NCBI GenBank assembly: GCA_039925145.1
Contig: JBDSZL010000047.1
Location: 10,435-74,434 of the forward strand
Direction of reading: 5' to 3'
Length of the DNA stretch: 64,000 bases
From: JBDSZL01 sp039925145
GTDB taxonomy: Bacteria > Acidobacteriota > Vicinamibacteria > Vicinamibacterales > SCN-69-37
Part shown: one piece after another, positions 1 to 7,941 of the stretch
Layout of the letters: each line of letters begins with the position of its first letter
Numbering within the stretch: the first letter of the stretch is position 1
The notes under the pieces: model-generated
Seen by the model: the letters and a program-made list of their open reading frames with translations, nothing else
Databases searched by the model: none
What the model was told of the DNA's origin: nothing
Made by a program: the position numbers and the translations under genes

Positions 1-582
1 GCCCGGCACCAGACCGTGCACGCGATAGCTGCCGCGATCGTCCGTGTTCTGCGAGATGCCACCTGCCCGCGCCAATGCCATCTCGCCGTTGATCGATCGA
101 TACTGCCCAACGATGATCGGCGCATTCTCGACCGGCTGCCCCGCCTCGTCGCGCACCTGTCCCGAAATGGCAGAGGCGCGCGGCAGCGCGATGCGGAGAT
201 CGGTGAACTGCTGGCCGGCCGTGAGCGCCAATGGCAGACCTGAGCCTTGTCCCGCCGTCTTCTGGCCGTAGGACATCGTCAAATAGCCACTCTTCGAAGC
301 CGTCACCACGAAGCTGCCGGCCGGCAAATTACCAAACACGAACCGACCTGTGTCGTCGGCCACCACCAGCATCGCCGGCTGAACGTCCGCGCCGCGAAGG
401 ACCACGACCGCTCGGGCGATTGGGGCGCCAGTGCCGTTGTCGTCGACCACCACTCCAGCGACGGTGGCGGTGTTGGCGGGTTGGGGGGCAGCAACGTTTC
501 TCGCTTGCGACGCGGGGAGCGCCGCACCAGACAAGAGGATAAACACGATTGCGCCAATCGACGTCCGCCCAAGAAAAGTCAT
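1..582 (-). CDS. Secreted carboxypeptidase-regulatory-like domain protein, partial
   Basis: The reading frame is open from an ATG at 582 down to base 1 with no stop, so at least 194 residues are present and the C-terminus lies outside the window. It begins with a hydrophobic stretch (TFLGRTSIGAIVFILLSGAA) that looks like a signal peptide. Two beta-sandwich repeats of the carboxypeptidase-regulatory-like type follow, at about residues 37-100 (TVAGVVVDDNGTGAPIARA, DDTGRFVFGNLPAGSF) and about 130-194 (ISGQVRDEAGQPVENAP, DDRGSYRVHGLVPG). Its start lies 4 bases after the stop of the upstream gene, which encodes the same domain type, so the two are probably one operon of tandem relatives. Such proteins are common and mostly uncharacterised in Acidobacteriota; a role at the cell surface is inference. 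Confidence 0.8.
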   Translation of the reverse strand, partial: MTFLGRTSIGAIVFILLSGAALPASQARNVAAPQPANTATVAGVVVDDNGTGAPIARAVVVLRGADVQPAMLVVADDTGRFVFGNLPAGSFVVTASKSGYLTMSYGQKTAGQGSGLPLALTAGQQFTDLRIALPRASAISGQVRDEAGQPVENAPIIVGQYRSINGEMALARAGGISQNTDDRGSYRVHGLVPG

Positions 583-586
583 GGCG

Positions 587-2524
587 CTATCGACTCCGTA
601 GGTCCTGCGTGTTCCGCGTGCCGGACGTGAGCGTCACACGGGTGGCGCCCGCGACCAGTCCGCGGAGCACGACCGGATCTTGCCAGCGGTCGAGCAGATC
701 CATGCCCGAAGCGACGACAAGGAATGTGCCAGGCCGAAGATCGTCGATCGCATACCGCCCGGATTGCGAAACGACGACAGTCCGTGCGGCGATCGCCGGC
801 ATCCCGTTATCGATCCCCGCTTGATACTCCGCGGGAAAGACCAGCACACTCGCGTTCGTATCGGGTTTGCCGTCGGGCCCGGTGACGACGCCTGACAAGG
901 AGGTCGGACGATCGGTGAACGTCAGGACGACGTCCGAGACATCGTGTCCATCGAGCCGCAGCGGGTTGGTCATCAGATCGCTGCCCTGATGGGTTGCGGA
1001 CTTGAGGTACCAGCCCACCGGTGGCGAAAACGAGGTGAGGCTGACCGCGGGCGGGTACTGCCCAGGGGGGCTGCCTTCGCGCGTGAACTCCCAGGTTTCC
1101 GACACGCGCGTCTCGCCAAGCGGTCCTTGTGTATAGGCGAGCGGCCACGGCGGCTGGAACCAGGCGCCGAGCATCGCCTGAAAGCCCCTCGGTGGCGGGG
1201 GCGCGGTCGTGCCTTCGAGGACGATCCGGCCGCTTATTCTGGCTCCGGGCGCGAGTGTGAGCCCGACGTTGACGGGTTGGGCCCCGATGGTGACGCGCTG
1301 TTCAGCCCACCACGCCGGCTCCGATGACGCGGGTGCAATTAGACTCACGTAAGCCGAGGGCTTGCGCCACGCCTCGATGACATACGTACCGGGGGCAACC
1401 GCCGGGAAGACGAATCGTCCGGCGCGATCGGTGACGGTCACTGCCACCTCGAATGTCCGCTCCGCCATGGTGTGAACGGCATAAGCCGGGATGAGGTGAA
1501 TGGCAAGCCCTGACGCCGGTCCCTCCGGCGTCAGGGCCGTGCCTGTGAGCGGCGCGAGTGGAATCGGACGCAATTGCACATCGACGCTCATGCGCTCGTC
1601 GCCAGGACCGAGCGCGATCACGCCTGCCTCGGCTGGTGACGCGGCGCTCGGGTGAAACGTCGTTGGATAGGCCGCGATCCGGCCATCGGGCAGAACCGAC
1701 AACGGCAGTGTTCCGGCAAGTGCGTCGGTGCCGCCGCTTTGCCGTGACGTCTGAATGATGAGTTCTCCAACGCGAACCGCTGGTCCGAAGCCCTGCGGAG
1801 CGGCGAGAGAGAATGCGCCTGACGCCTGCAGCAGATCCGACTGCGGCTTATCGGGATTGGCCAACTGCGCCCGACTGGCCGTGATACTCGAGGCGACCGC
1901 GACAAGATAGTCGCCCGGCGGAAGATTAGACCTCCGATACACGCCTCGATCGTCTGTTCTGGTGTAGGTCGGCTGTGGCGACAGCACCGCGCGACCGCCG
2001 GCACTGGTCCGCCGCACGATCTGCACAGAGACCTCGCCGACGGGGTGACCGGATTCATCGACCACGGTGCCGCCGATCGTCGCGGCCCGCCAGAGCCGGA
2101 TGATGAGGTCACCGGTGCGTTGTCCCTCGACGAGGTCGAATGGCTGGCCGGCGCCTTCGGGCCGGCGTTGGCCCAGGTTGCCGGTCAAGTAACCCGTCGC
2201 CGCGGCGCTGAATGTGTAGCTGCCAGCCGCGAGCGCGCGAAACACGAATCGCCCTTCGGCATCGGCGATGACCTGCTGGGGCCCGGCCTGTCCGGGCAGC
2301 GTGAGGGCCGGTGCTATTCGTCCCACTGCCAACGTCACGGTCGCGCGGCCCACGGGACGATTGGTTTGCGCGTCGATGACCTGGCCCAGGACTAGTCCCG
2401 ATGGCGGCGGGGGCGGCGTGGCCTGCGAGCCTTGCGCGCCGATCGCGATGCCGCCAGCTAGCGTCAGTGCGAGAACGGCAGTAATGGGCGATGGGGCCCG
2501 AGTGCCGGCCGGCCGATGTCTCAT
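587..2524 (-). CDS. Secreted multi-repeat carboxypeptidase-regulatory-like protein
   Basis: This is a 645-residue protein. I chose the ATG at 2524 because a GGGGGA ribosome-binding site precedes it and an N-terminal signal peptide (residues about 1-32, ending near IGAQG) starts there; an upstream in-frame start at 2569 would only add residues before the signal. About five regulatory-like beta-sandwich repeats are visible, each with the G-x-V-x-D-x-x-x-x-P-x-x-x-A pattern, for example LVLGQVIDAQTNRPVGRATV near residue 45 and LSGVVTGPDGKPDTNASVLV near the C-terminus. No catalytic domain, TonB plug or membrane anchor is apparent. It is transcribed just ahead of a related partial gene. Surface adhesion or carbohydrate interaction is possible but not shown by the sequence. 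Confidence 0.82.
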   Translation of the reverse strand: MRHRPAGTRAPSPITAVLALTLAGGIAIGAQGSQATPPPPPSGLVLGQVIDAQTNRPVGRATVTLAVGRIAPALTLPGQAGPQQVIADAEGRFVFRALAAGSYTFSAAATGYLTGNLGQRRPEGAGQPFDLVEGQRTGDLIIRLWRAATIGGTVVDESGHPVGEVSVQIVRRTSAGGRAVLSPQPTYTRTDDRGVYRRSNLPPGDYLVAVASSITASRAQLANPDKPQSDLLQASGAFSLAAPQGFGPAVRVGELIIQTSRQSGGTDALAGTLPLSVLPDGRIAAYPTTFHPSAASPAEAGVIALGPGDERMSVDVQLRPIPLAPLTGTALTPEGPASGLAIHLIPAYAVHTMAERTFEVAVTVTDRAGRFVFPAVAPGTYVIEAWRKPSAYVSLIAPASSEPAWWAEQRVTIGAQPVNVGLTLAPGARISGRIVLEGTTAPPPPRGFQAMLGAWFQPPWPLAYTQGPLGETRVSETWEFTREGSPPGQYPPAVSLTSFSPPVGWYLKSATHQGSDLMTNPLRLDGHDVSDVVLTFTDRPTSLSGVVTGPDGKPDTNASVLVFPAEYQAGIDNGMPAIAARTVVVSQSGRYAIDDLRPGTFLVVASGMDLLDRWQDPVVLRGLVAGATRVTLTSGTRNTQDLRSR

Positions 2525-2731
2525 CGCGTTTCCCCCACAAGACGGACGCCGCGGCGGAAATGTTAACACCTTCGCCGACTACCCCGTGGATGTGAAAGGC
2601 GCCAGCGCCACTGCACGCCACCCGCGGTTGACCCTTGGGTACGCGCTGCACTTTGAACCGGTAGCAAACGGCCCCGTCATCTCGGGCATTCGCACGCATT
2701 CGCGAGTTCGACTACATTAACCGGGAGCGCC

Positions 2732-3412
2732 ATGCCGAAAGCGAACTATGGAATCGACGCGCCCACCGTCCTTCGGAATCTGTTGATCGGCGCGGCAGCC
2801 GGCATTATCGGAGGACTCGTACTCCTTCGCTATGTCGGCCCGATCGGGCGCCCGTTCCTCTCCACGGGCTCGGGCTGCGGTGTCGGGGCGCTGCTGCTGT
2901 TGTGGAGCAGCCTATTCGGAAAGTTTCGCGCACGCGACGCGCTGCTGAATGCTGTTCCGTGGCGGGGTGATGAGCAGGTGCTCGACGTCGGCTGCGGGCA
3001 CGGCTTGATGCTGATCGGCGCGGCGAAGCGGCTCAGCACGGGCCGCGCAACCGGCATCGACATCTGGCAGGACGTCGATCAGGCTCATAACTCCGCCGCT
3101 GCCACACTGCGCAACGCGGAGTTGGAAGGCGTCACCGTTAACGTCCGCGACGGTGATGCGCGGACGATTCCATTTGGCGGGGCGATGTTCGATGTCGTCG
3201 TCTCCAGCCTCGCGCTGCACAACATCTACAATGCCAGGGAACGCGAGCAGGCGCTGGGTGAGATTGCCCGCGTCCTCAAGCCCGGCGGCTATGCCGCCAT
3301 CTTTGACGTCCGACACTCCTATGCGAGGTTTTTCGAGCGCAGCGGTTTCACGATCGTGAAGAAGTGGACCACGATGCTGTTCGGCCGCTCTGTCGTCGCG
3401 CGGAAGAACTAG
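2732..3412 (+). CDS. Membrane-tethered class I SAM-dependent methyltransferase
   Basis: The protein has 226 residues. Two hydrophobic segments at about residues 15-35 (LLIGAAAGIIGGLVLLRYV) and 45-62 form a membrane anchor. A class I methyltransferase fold follows, with motif I VLDVGCGHG near residue 87 and the acidic GIDIW motif near 107. The SSLALHNI and VLKPGG signatures come later. The ATG is preceded by GGAG at a good spacing. The substrate is not evident: the family includes ubiquinone/menaquinone-type and lipid methyltransferases, and the membrane anchor favours a lipid-like acceptor (inference). It is transcribed divergently from the 587-2524 gene; the 207-base gap between them shows only a weak -10-like TACATT at 2713-2718. 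Confidence 0.82.
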   Translation: MPKANYGIDAPTVLRNLLIGAAAGIIGGLVLLRYVGPIGRPFLSTGSGCGVGALLLLWSSLFGKFRARDALLNAVPWRGDEQVLDVGCGHGLMLIGAAKRLSTGRATGIDIWQDVDQAHNSAAATLRNAELEGVTVNVRDGDARTIPFGGAMFDVVVSSLALHNIYNAREREQALGEIARVLKPGGYAAIFDVRHSYARFFERSGFTIVKKWTTMLFGRSVVARKN

Positions 3413-3441
3413 GATCCGGTCCGCCAACTCGCAGAACCGAA

Positions 3442-3633
3442 TCACGATCGAACGCCGCGATAGATCATCCACAGGGCGAGAGCATCGACGGCGGCCACAA
3501 CCGCGTCAACCCCCATCGCCTTGGGACCTTCTGAAATCGGGCAGAAGCCGAGGACATTGCCCTCGATCGGGTTGGCAAAGGTCACCAGCAACACGACGAT
3601 GATTCCGACGACAGTCAGCGCTGTTTTTGGCAT
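3442..3633 (-). CDS. Small two-helix membrane protein, unknown function
   Basis: This 63-residue hypothetical protein has a hydrophobic N-terminal segment (ALTVVGIIVVLLVTFA) and a second one near the C-terminus (VDAVVAAVDALALWMIYRG), joined by a short loop with one cysteine. No family is recognised. A sigma-70-like promoter, TTGATC-17 bp-TATCAT, ends only 8 bases before the ATG, which lacks a Shine-Dalgarno sequence. That supports a real, possibly leaderless, gene. It converges on the methyltransferase gene with a 29-base gap. Confidence 0.5.
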   Translation of the reverse strand: MPKTALTVVGIIVVLLVTFANPIEGNVLGFCPISEGPKAMGVDAVVAAVDALALWMIYRGVRS

Positions 3634-3641
3634 GGGCGGCG

Positions 3642-3670
3642 ATGATAGCGCCAGAGCCTGCCCTGATCAA
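3642..3670 (-). promoter_or_regulatory. Sigma-70-type promoter, possibly leaderless
   Basis: On the minus strand TTGATC (3670-3665) and TATCAT (3647-3642) are separated by exactly 17 bases. The predicted start site falls at about 3635, directly at the ATG (3633) of the small membrane protein. The -10 matches five of six consensus positions and the -35 four of six. Confidence 0.45.
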
Positions 3671-3713
3671 CTCCGAGGCTGAAGCGGCCGAATCCACACG
3701 CCCGCGCCACGGA

Positions 3714-4667
3714 TTACGTGCGCGTGCCGCCCGATGCCGCGTTGGCGAGATACCACGAGACGGTATGCCGCAGGCCCTCGTCGAACGGGACCTTGGGCTC
3801 GAAGCCAAGGAGGTTACGCGCCTTGTAGATGTCTGCCTGCGAATCGCGCACGTCGCCCTCGCGCTCGGGACCGAGCTCGGGGCTGACCTCGCTCTTCAGA
3901 ATCACCTGCAGCGCCCGGACGAGCTCCAGCAGCGAGATACGATCCCCGCGCGCCACGTTGATCACTTCGCCGGCCACCCCAGGCGCCTCGCAGCAGCGCA
4001 GGACTCCGTCGACGACATCCGCGACGTATGTGAAGTCGCGGGTCTGGCGTCCGTCGCCGTGAATCCGCGGCGCCTGACCGCGAGCCAACGCCTCGATGAA
4101 CAGCGAAATCACCCCCGAGTAGGGCGAGCCCGGTTGTTGTCGCGGCCCAAACACGTTGAAGTAGCGCGTGCACACAGTCTCGAGCCCATACAAGGCGGTG
4201 AACATCTGGCAATACTGCTCGCAGACGAGCTTCTGCAGCGCATAGGGCGACAGCGGGTTGGGCCGCATGTCCTCGCGCTTCGGCAAGGTCGCGGCGTTGC
4301 CGTAGACCGACGATGAGGCGGCGAAGACAACACGTTTCACCCTCGCATCGCGCGCGGCCACCAGCACCTGCAACGTCGCGTCGACGTTGGCCACATGCGA
4401 GCCCACCGGATCGCTGATCGACCGGGGCACGGACGGGATAGCGGCCTGGTGCAGTACGTAGTCGCACCCGGCCACCGCGCGCTGCGCGATGCCGGCGTGC
4501 GAGAGGTCCCCCTCTTCGAGCTCGTACGTCCCAGGCTTTGGCAGATTTTCACGAAGGCCTGTTGAGAAGTTATCGGCGATGCGCACGGCGTGACCGCGCC
4601 GAAGGATTTCTTCCACCAGATGCGAGCCGATGAAGCCCGCACCTCCAGTTACCAGGTACTTTGCCAC
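3714..4667 (-). CDS. NAD-dependent epimerase/dehydratase (UDP-glucose 4-epimerase type, extended SDR)
   Basis: The 317-residue protein is an extended short-chain dehydrogenase/reductase. It carries the nucleotide-binding motif TGGAGFIGSH (residues 7-16), the catalytic serines in AASSSVYG (about 116-123) and Tyr142-x3-Lys146 (PYALQK). GDGRQTRDFTYV and NVARGD are typical of UDP-sugar 4-epimerases and related dehydratases, which interconvert UDP-sugars for surface glycans. The start codon is GTG at 4667, with GGAG upstream. The main glycan locus begins 20 kb away, so this may be a general nucleotide-sugar enzyme. Exact substrate specificity cannot be read from sequence. Confidence 0.85.
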   Translation of the reverse strand: MAKYLVTGGAGFIGSHLVEEILRRGHAVRIADNFSTGLRENLPKPGTYELEEGDLSHAGIAQRAVAGCDYVLHQAAIPSVPRSISDPVGSHVANVDATLQVLVAARDARVKRVVFAASSSVYGNAATLPKREDMRPNPLSPYALQKLVCEQYCQMFTALYGLETVCTRYFNVFGPRQQPGSPYSGVISLFIEALARGQAPRIHGDGRQTRDFTYVADVVDGVLRCCEAPGVAGEVINVARGDRISLLELVRALQVILKSEVSPELGPEREGDVRDSQADIYKARNLLGFEPKVPFDEGLRHTVSWYLANAASGGTRT

Positions 4668-4688
4668 GAGCGATTGTCTCCGGGAGGG

Positions 4689-5954
4689 TTACCGGGGCCA
4701 GCCCGTCTTGGGCAGGCCCGGCACGACGCGCAGGGCGTTCTGGAAATACACCTTCTTCAACACCGCATCGGGCAGATCGATCCCGTACAGCTTCCAGAAG
4801 GCGTGGTAGTCACGGTAATAGTCGAAATACTCGTCCCTGGTCTCGAAGACACGCCAGTAGTACGGGTATTCCTCGGGCTGAAACGAGTCCTTTCCGAACA
4901 GGATGCGGTCCTGATACTTGACGAAGAAGTCGTGCGCGGCGCGCGGCTGCCGGCCCAGGTCGTACAGCACTGCACCGACTTCGGTGACGACATTGGGGAA
5001 GTCGTCGAGCATCTTGGCGGCCCGCGCCAGGTTGTTGGCATGCCAGCCGAAATGCGCCGCGATGAAGTGGGTCTTCGGGTGTTTGCGAAACAGGTTGTTC
5101 CGCTCGGTCATCAGTTCCTCGAACGTGACCTGTCCCGGCTCGTTGTTGCGCCGATCGCGGAAGAGCGAGAGTTCGAGCCACCGCTCGTTGTGCATGTCGA
5201 GGGGCTGAAAGAACTCTTGCGGCTCGGCCGTGTGAATGAAGGCCGGCAGGCCCAGCTTGGCGAGCATGGCCCACACCGGGTCGAGCTCCGGATCGTCGAC
5301 ATGGAGTCGCGATCCGTCCGCTTTGCGAGTCGTCAACCCGAAGCTCTTCGCGACCTCGCCGATGCCCACGGCACCGGCCTTCACGTCGGCTTCGAGTTGC
5401 TGCGCCGCTTTCTCGCCCCAGCCTGGGGCGACACCCTGGAAATTCAAGCCGGCGAGCACGCGAAATCGATCCTTGTACGGGCTCTTGGCGATCGCGTCGA
5501 GCGCGGCGCGCAAGCGATCGCCGCCGAGGTTGTCGGCGCTGACCATGACCTGGACGTTCAGGCTATCGAGCGACTTGACGATGGCGGCAAGCGCCTCCGG
5601 GGTCGTGAGGTTGCCTGGGTGACCATGGATGTCGACGACCGGAAACTTCGCTCGCGGCACCGGGTGCGCTTCGGTGACGAGCGTGGACTTCGGCCGGTAG
5701 TCGACGATGCTCGGCGCGGGGAATTCGGGAGCCTGACAGGAACGCGGCCGGACCTCGGTGGTGCCGGGAGGGCACTCCTCGCCTGGCTGAATCTGAACAC
5801 CGCCGCGCCCGCCACGACCGCCTTGACGGCCTGCCGCGTCGCCGGCGGGTGGCCCACCCTGCCGTGGCGCCGCCGGCGCCGGGCCCTGAGCGAGAATGCC
5901 CGTGCCGAGCACGGCCAGACTCAGGACAACCAACGGAGAACGCAACCGGCGCAT
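4689..5954 (-). CDS. Secreted amidohydrolase (amidohydrolase_2 family)
   Basis: This 421-residue protein starts at the ATG at 5954, which has an AGGAG site eight bases upstream and opens a signal peptide (RRLRSPLVVLSLAVLGTGIL). A flexible Gly/Arg-rich linker (GRQGGRGGRGG) follows. The TIM-barrel metal-hydrolase signatures are the H-x-H pair in VVDIHGHPGN, FIHTAEP, FIAAHFGW and the late aspartate context DRILFGKDSF. The family hydrolyses or decarboxylates cyclic and amide substrates; the substrate here is unknown. The coding start lies only 28 bases past the predicted 3' end of rnpB on the same strand, so its mRNA may arise by read-through from rnpB or from an upstream promoter. Confidence 0.82.
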   Translation of the reverse strand: MRRLRSPLVVLSLAVLGTGILAQGPAPAAPRQGGPPAGDAAGRQGGRGGRGGVQIQPGEECPPGTTEVRPRSCQAPEFPAPSIVDYRPKSTLVTEAHPVPRAKFPVVDIHGHPGNLTTPEALAAIVKSLDSLNVQVMVSADNLGGDRLRAALDAIAKSPYKDRFRVLAGLNFQGVAPGWGEKAAQQLEADVKAGAVGIGEVAKSFGLTTRKADGSRLHVDDPELDPVWAMLAKLGLPAFIHTAEPQEFFQPLDMHNERWLELSLFRDRRNNEPGQVTFEELMTERNNLFRKHPKTHFIAAHFGWHANNLARAAKMLDDFPNVVTEVGAVLYDLGRQPRAAHDFFVKYQDRILFGKDSFQPEEYPYYWRVFETRDEYFDYYRDYHAFWKLYGIDLPDAVLKKVYFQNALRVVPGLPKTGWPR

Positions 5955-5982
5955 GAAGACTCCTGGATTCTGACGAGTAGTT

Positions 5983-6500
5983 CCGTCGCAGCGGATCGTA
6001 AGCCGAATTCTGTGCCCTTCGACTCTCCCTCGACACCCAACGTGCAGGCGCTCGGGATCGCTCAGGGTGACGATCATTCCTCTAGTCCCGGCATTGCTGG
6101 CGGGCTCCAGCGACCTACCCGGAGGCTTCGGACGGGCCGTCCTCAAGCGCCTCCCTATTTGGTCTTGCTCCGTGCGGGGTTTTGCCTGCCATCTGCCTTA
6201 CAGCAGACGCGGTGCGCTCTTACCGCACCTTTTCACCCTTACCCACCTTCGCTCTCCGCCCTTCGGGCTTCGAGCTTCGGCGGGGCAAGCCCACATTCAG
6301 GAGCCGGCCCCGCCGAAGCCCGAGCTCAAAGAGCCGAGGGCGAAGGCGGGCGGTATATTTTCTGTGCCACTGTCCTTCGAGTTGCCCCGACCGGGCGTTA
6401 CCCGGCGCACTGCCCTCTGGAGTTCGGACTTTCCTCCCTCCGCCCCCACACCCTTGCGGGCATGACGGCAAGACGGCGATCGTCTGATCCGCTGCGGCGG
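5983..6500 (-). ncRNA. rnpB: RNase P RNA (bacterial type A)
   Basis: Read on the minus strand, the conserved regions appear in order. GAGGAAAGTCCG occurs at 6436-6425. It is followed by GGCACAGAAAATATACCGCC, GGTAAGGGTGAAAAGGTGCG, GGAGCAAGACCAAATAGGG, GGGTAGGTCGCTGGAGCC and finally ACAGAATTCGGCTTACG. Helix P1 is closed by GCAGCGGATC (6495-6486) pairing with GATCCGCTGC (5997-5988), with extension to about 6500 and 5983. This RNA is the catalytic subunit that trims the 5' leader of pre-tRNAs. At about 518 nucleotides it is longer than most type A RNAs because helix P12 is expanded (about 6243-6351). Ends are estimated from P1 pairing. Confidence 0.95.
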
Positions 6501-6507
6501 AACGTCG

Positions 6508-6513
6508 ATCTTA
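6508..6513 (-). promoter_or_regulatory. Possible -10 element of rnpB
   Basis: TAAGAT on the minus strand lies seven bases before the predicted 5' end of RNase P RNA (about 6500), as expected for a -10 box. No convincing -35 is visible. It sits between the stop of the response regulator (6526) and rnpB. Confidence 0.3.
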
Positions 6514-6525
6514 CACCGGCCCGCG

Positions 6526-7941
6526 TCAGCCGTCCGTTTCCTGGCTGATTCGGTACTGCTCCAGCTTCTTGTACAGATTGCTCCGGGGCGTATCGATGAC
6601 TTCGGCCGTCTTGGAGATGTTCCAGCCGAGCTCCCGAAGCTTCTCGACCAGAAACACCCGTTCGGACCACTCCTTGAACTCGCGCAGAGTAGCGGGCGTA
6701 GGACCGGCGGCGGCGATCAGTCCCCCGCCGGTGCGGGCTGCGTCTGTGGTGGTCGGCGCCGACGGCGAGCGGCCAATATCGGGCCGCACGACCTGCCGCA
6801 CGTCCTCCGCTTCGATCTGGTCGCGCTCGCTCATGATGAGCAGCCGCTCGATCACATTGCCGAGCTCGCGGATGTTGCCCCGCCACCGGGCCTGACGCAG
6901 GACGTCGATCGCGCCTGGAGCAAACTTGGGCGCACGGCGGTTGTGCTCGCGGCTGTAACGCGCGACGAAGTGCTGCACGAGCGACGGGATATCTTCGAGA
7001 CGCTCCCGCAAGGGGGGCACCACGATCGGGATGACACTCAGTCTGAAATAGAGGTCTTCGCGGAATCGTCCATCCGCCAGCTCCTGCTCGAGGTCTTTAT
7101 TCGTCGCGGCGATCACGCGCACGTCGACCTTGATGGTGCGCGACGATCCGAGCCGCTCCACCTCGCCCTCCTGCAGCACGCGCAGGACCTTGGCCTGGGT
7201 CTTGGGGCTCATGTCGCCGACTTCATCCAGGAAGATGGTGCCGCGGTCGGCCATCTCGAACTTGCCGACCTGCTTCTCCGTCGCGCCGGTAAACGCGCCG
7301 CGCTCGTGGCCAAAGAGCTCGGACTCGATCAGCTCCTCGGGAATGGCGGCACAATTGACCTGCACGAATCGCTCGCGTGCGCGCAGGCTACCCCGGTGAA
7401 TCGCGCGGGCGACCAGCTCTTTGCCCACGCCGCTCTCACCGAGAATGAGGACGGTGGCCGTGCTCGGCGCCGCTCGCCTGACCTGGTCGAGAATCTGCGT
7501 GATCGCCGAACTGTCACCAACGAGCTGATGCCGCGATTCGAGCGCCGTGCGAAGCGACCGGTTCTCGTACCGGAGCGTCCCGAGCTCGAGTCCTTCGCGC
7601 ACCGCGTCGAGCACGTAGTCTTTCGACAGCGGCTTCTCGATAAAACGGAACGCGCCGAGCCGGCCAGCCTCGAGAGCGGTTGCGGCCGTGCCATGCGCTG
7701 AAACGATCACCACAGGCAGCGCTTCGTTGGCCGTCTTCAGCTTGGTGAGCACCTCGAGACCGTCGAGGCCGGGCATCTTGATGTCGAGGAACACCAGATC
7801 GGGACTGACGCGCTCGGCGATGGTGAGTCCCTCCTGCCCGGAACCCGCCACCACAACCTCGTGCCCCTCATATTCCAGAATCATTCGCAGCGTGTCGCGA
7901 ATGGCCGGCTCGTCGTCAACGACCAGAATGCGTGCCTTCAT
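6526..7941 (-). CDS. Sigma-54-dependent response regulator (NtrC family)
   Basis: The 471-residue protein has three domains. The receiver domain (about 1-120) has the phosphoacceptor Asp53 in LVFLDIKMPG and acidic residues Asp9-Asp10. The AAA+ sigma-54 activation domain (about 138-370) has Walker A GESGVGKE (168-175), the sigma-54 contact loop GAFTGA (215-220) and Walker B GTIFLDEVGDMS. A Fis-type helix-turn-helix lies at the C-terminus (NISKTAEVIDTPRSNLYKKL). Phosphorylation would let it open sigma-54 promoters; the target genes and partner kinase are not in the window. Its start overlaps the stop of the upstream protease gene by 4 bases (ATGA), so envelope stress and this regulator may be linked (inference). 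Confidence 0.93.
   Translation of the reverse strand: MKARILVVDDEPAIRDTLRMILEYEGHEVVVAGSGQEGLTIAERVSPDLVFLDIKMPGLDGLEVLTKLKTANEALPVVIVSAHGTAATALEAGRLGAFRFIEKPLSKDYVLDAVREGLELGTLRYENRSLRTALESRHQLVGDSSAITQILDQVRRAAPSTATVLILGESGVGKELVARAIHRGSLRARERFVQVNCAAIPEELIESELFGHERGAFTGATEKQVGKFEMADRGTIFLDEVGDMSPKTQAKVLRVLQEGEVERLGSSRTIKVDVRVIAATNKDLEQELADGRFREDLYFRLSVIPIVVPPLRERLEDIPSLVQHFVARYSREHNRRAPKFAPGAIDVLRQARWRGNIRELGNVIERLLIMSERDQIEAEDVRQVVRPDIGRSPSAPTTTDAARTGGGLIAAAGPTPATLREFKEWSERVFLVEKLRELGWNISKTAEVIDTPRSNLYKKLEQYRISQETDG

Noticed and set aside
4590..6548. A long plus-strand open frame across the amidohydrolase and rnpB
   Set aside because: It is antisense to a well-supported enzyme and to RNase P RNA, has low-complexity Arg-rich translation, and no recognisable domain. 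It is an effect of GC-rich codon use.
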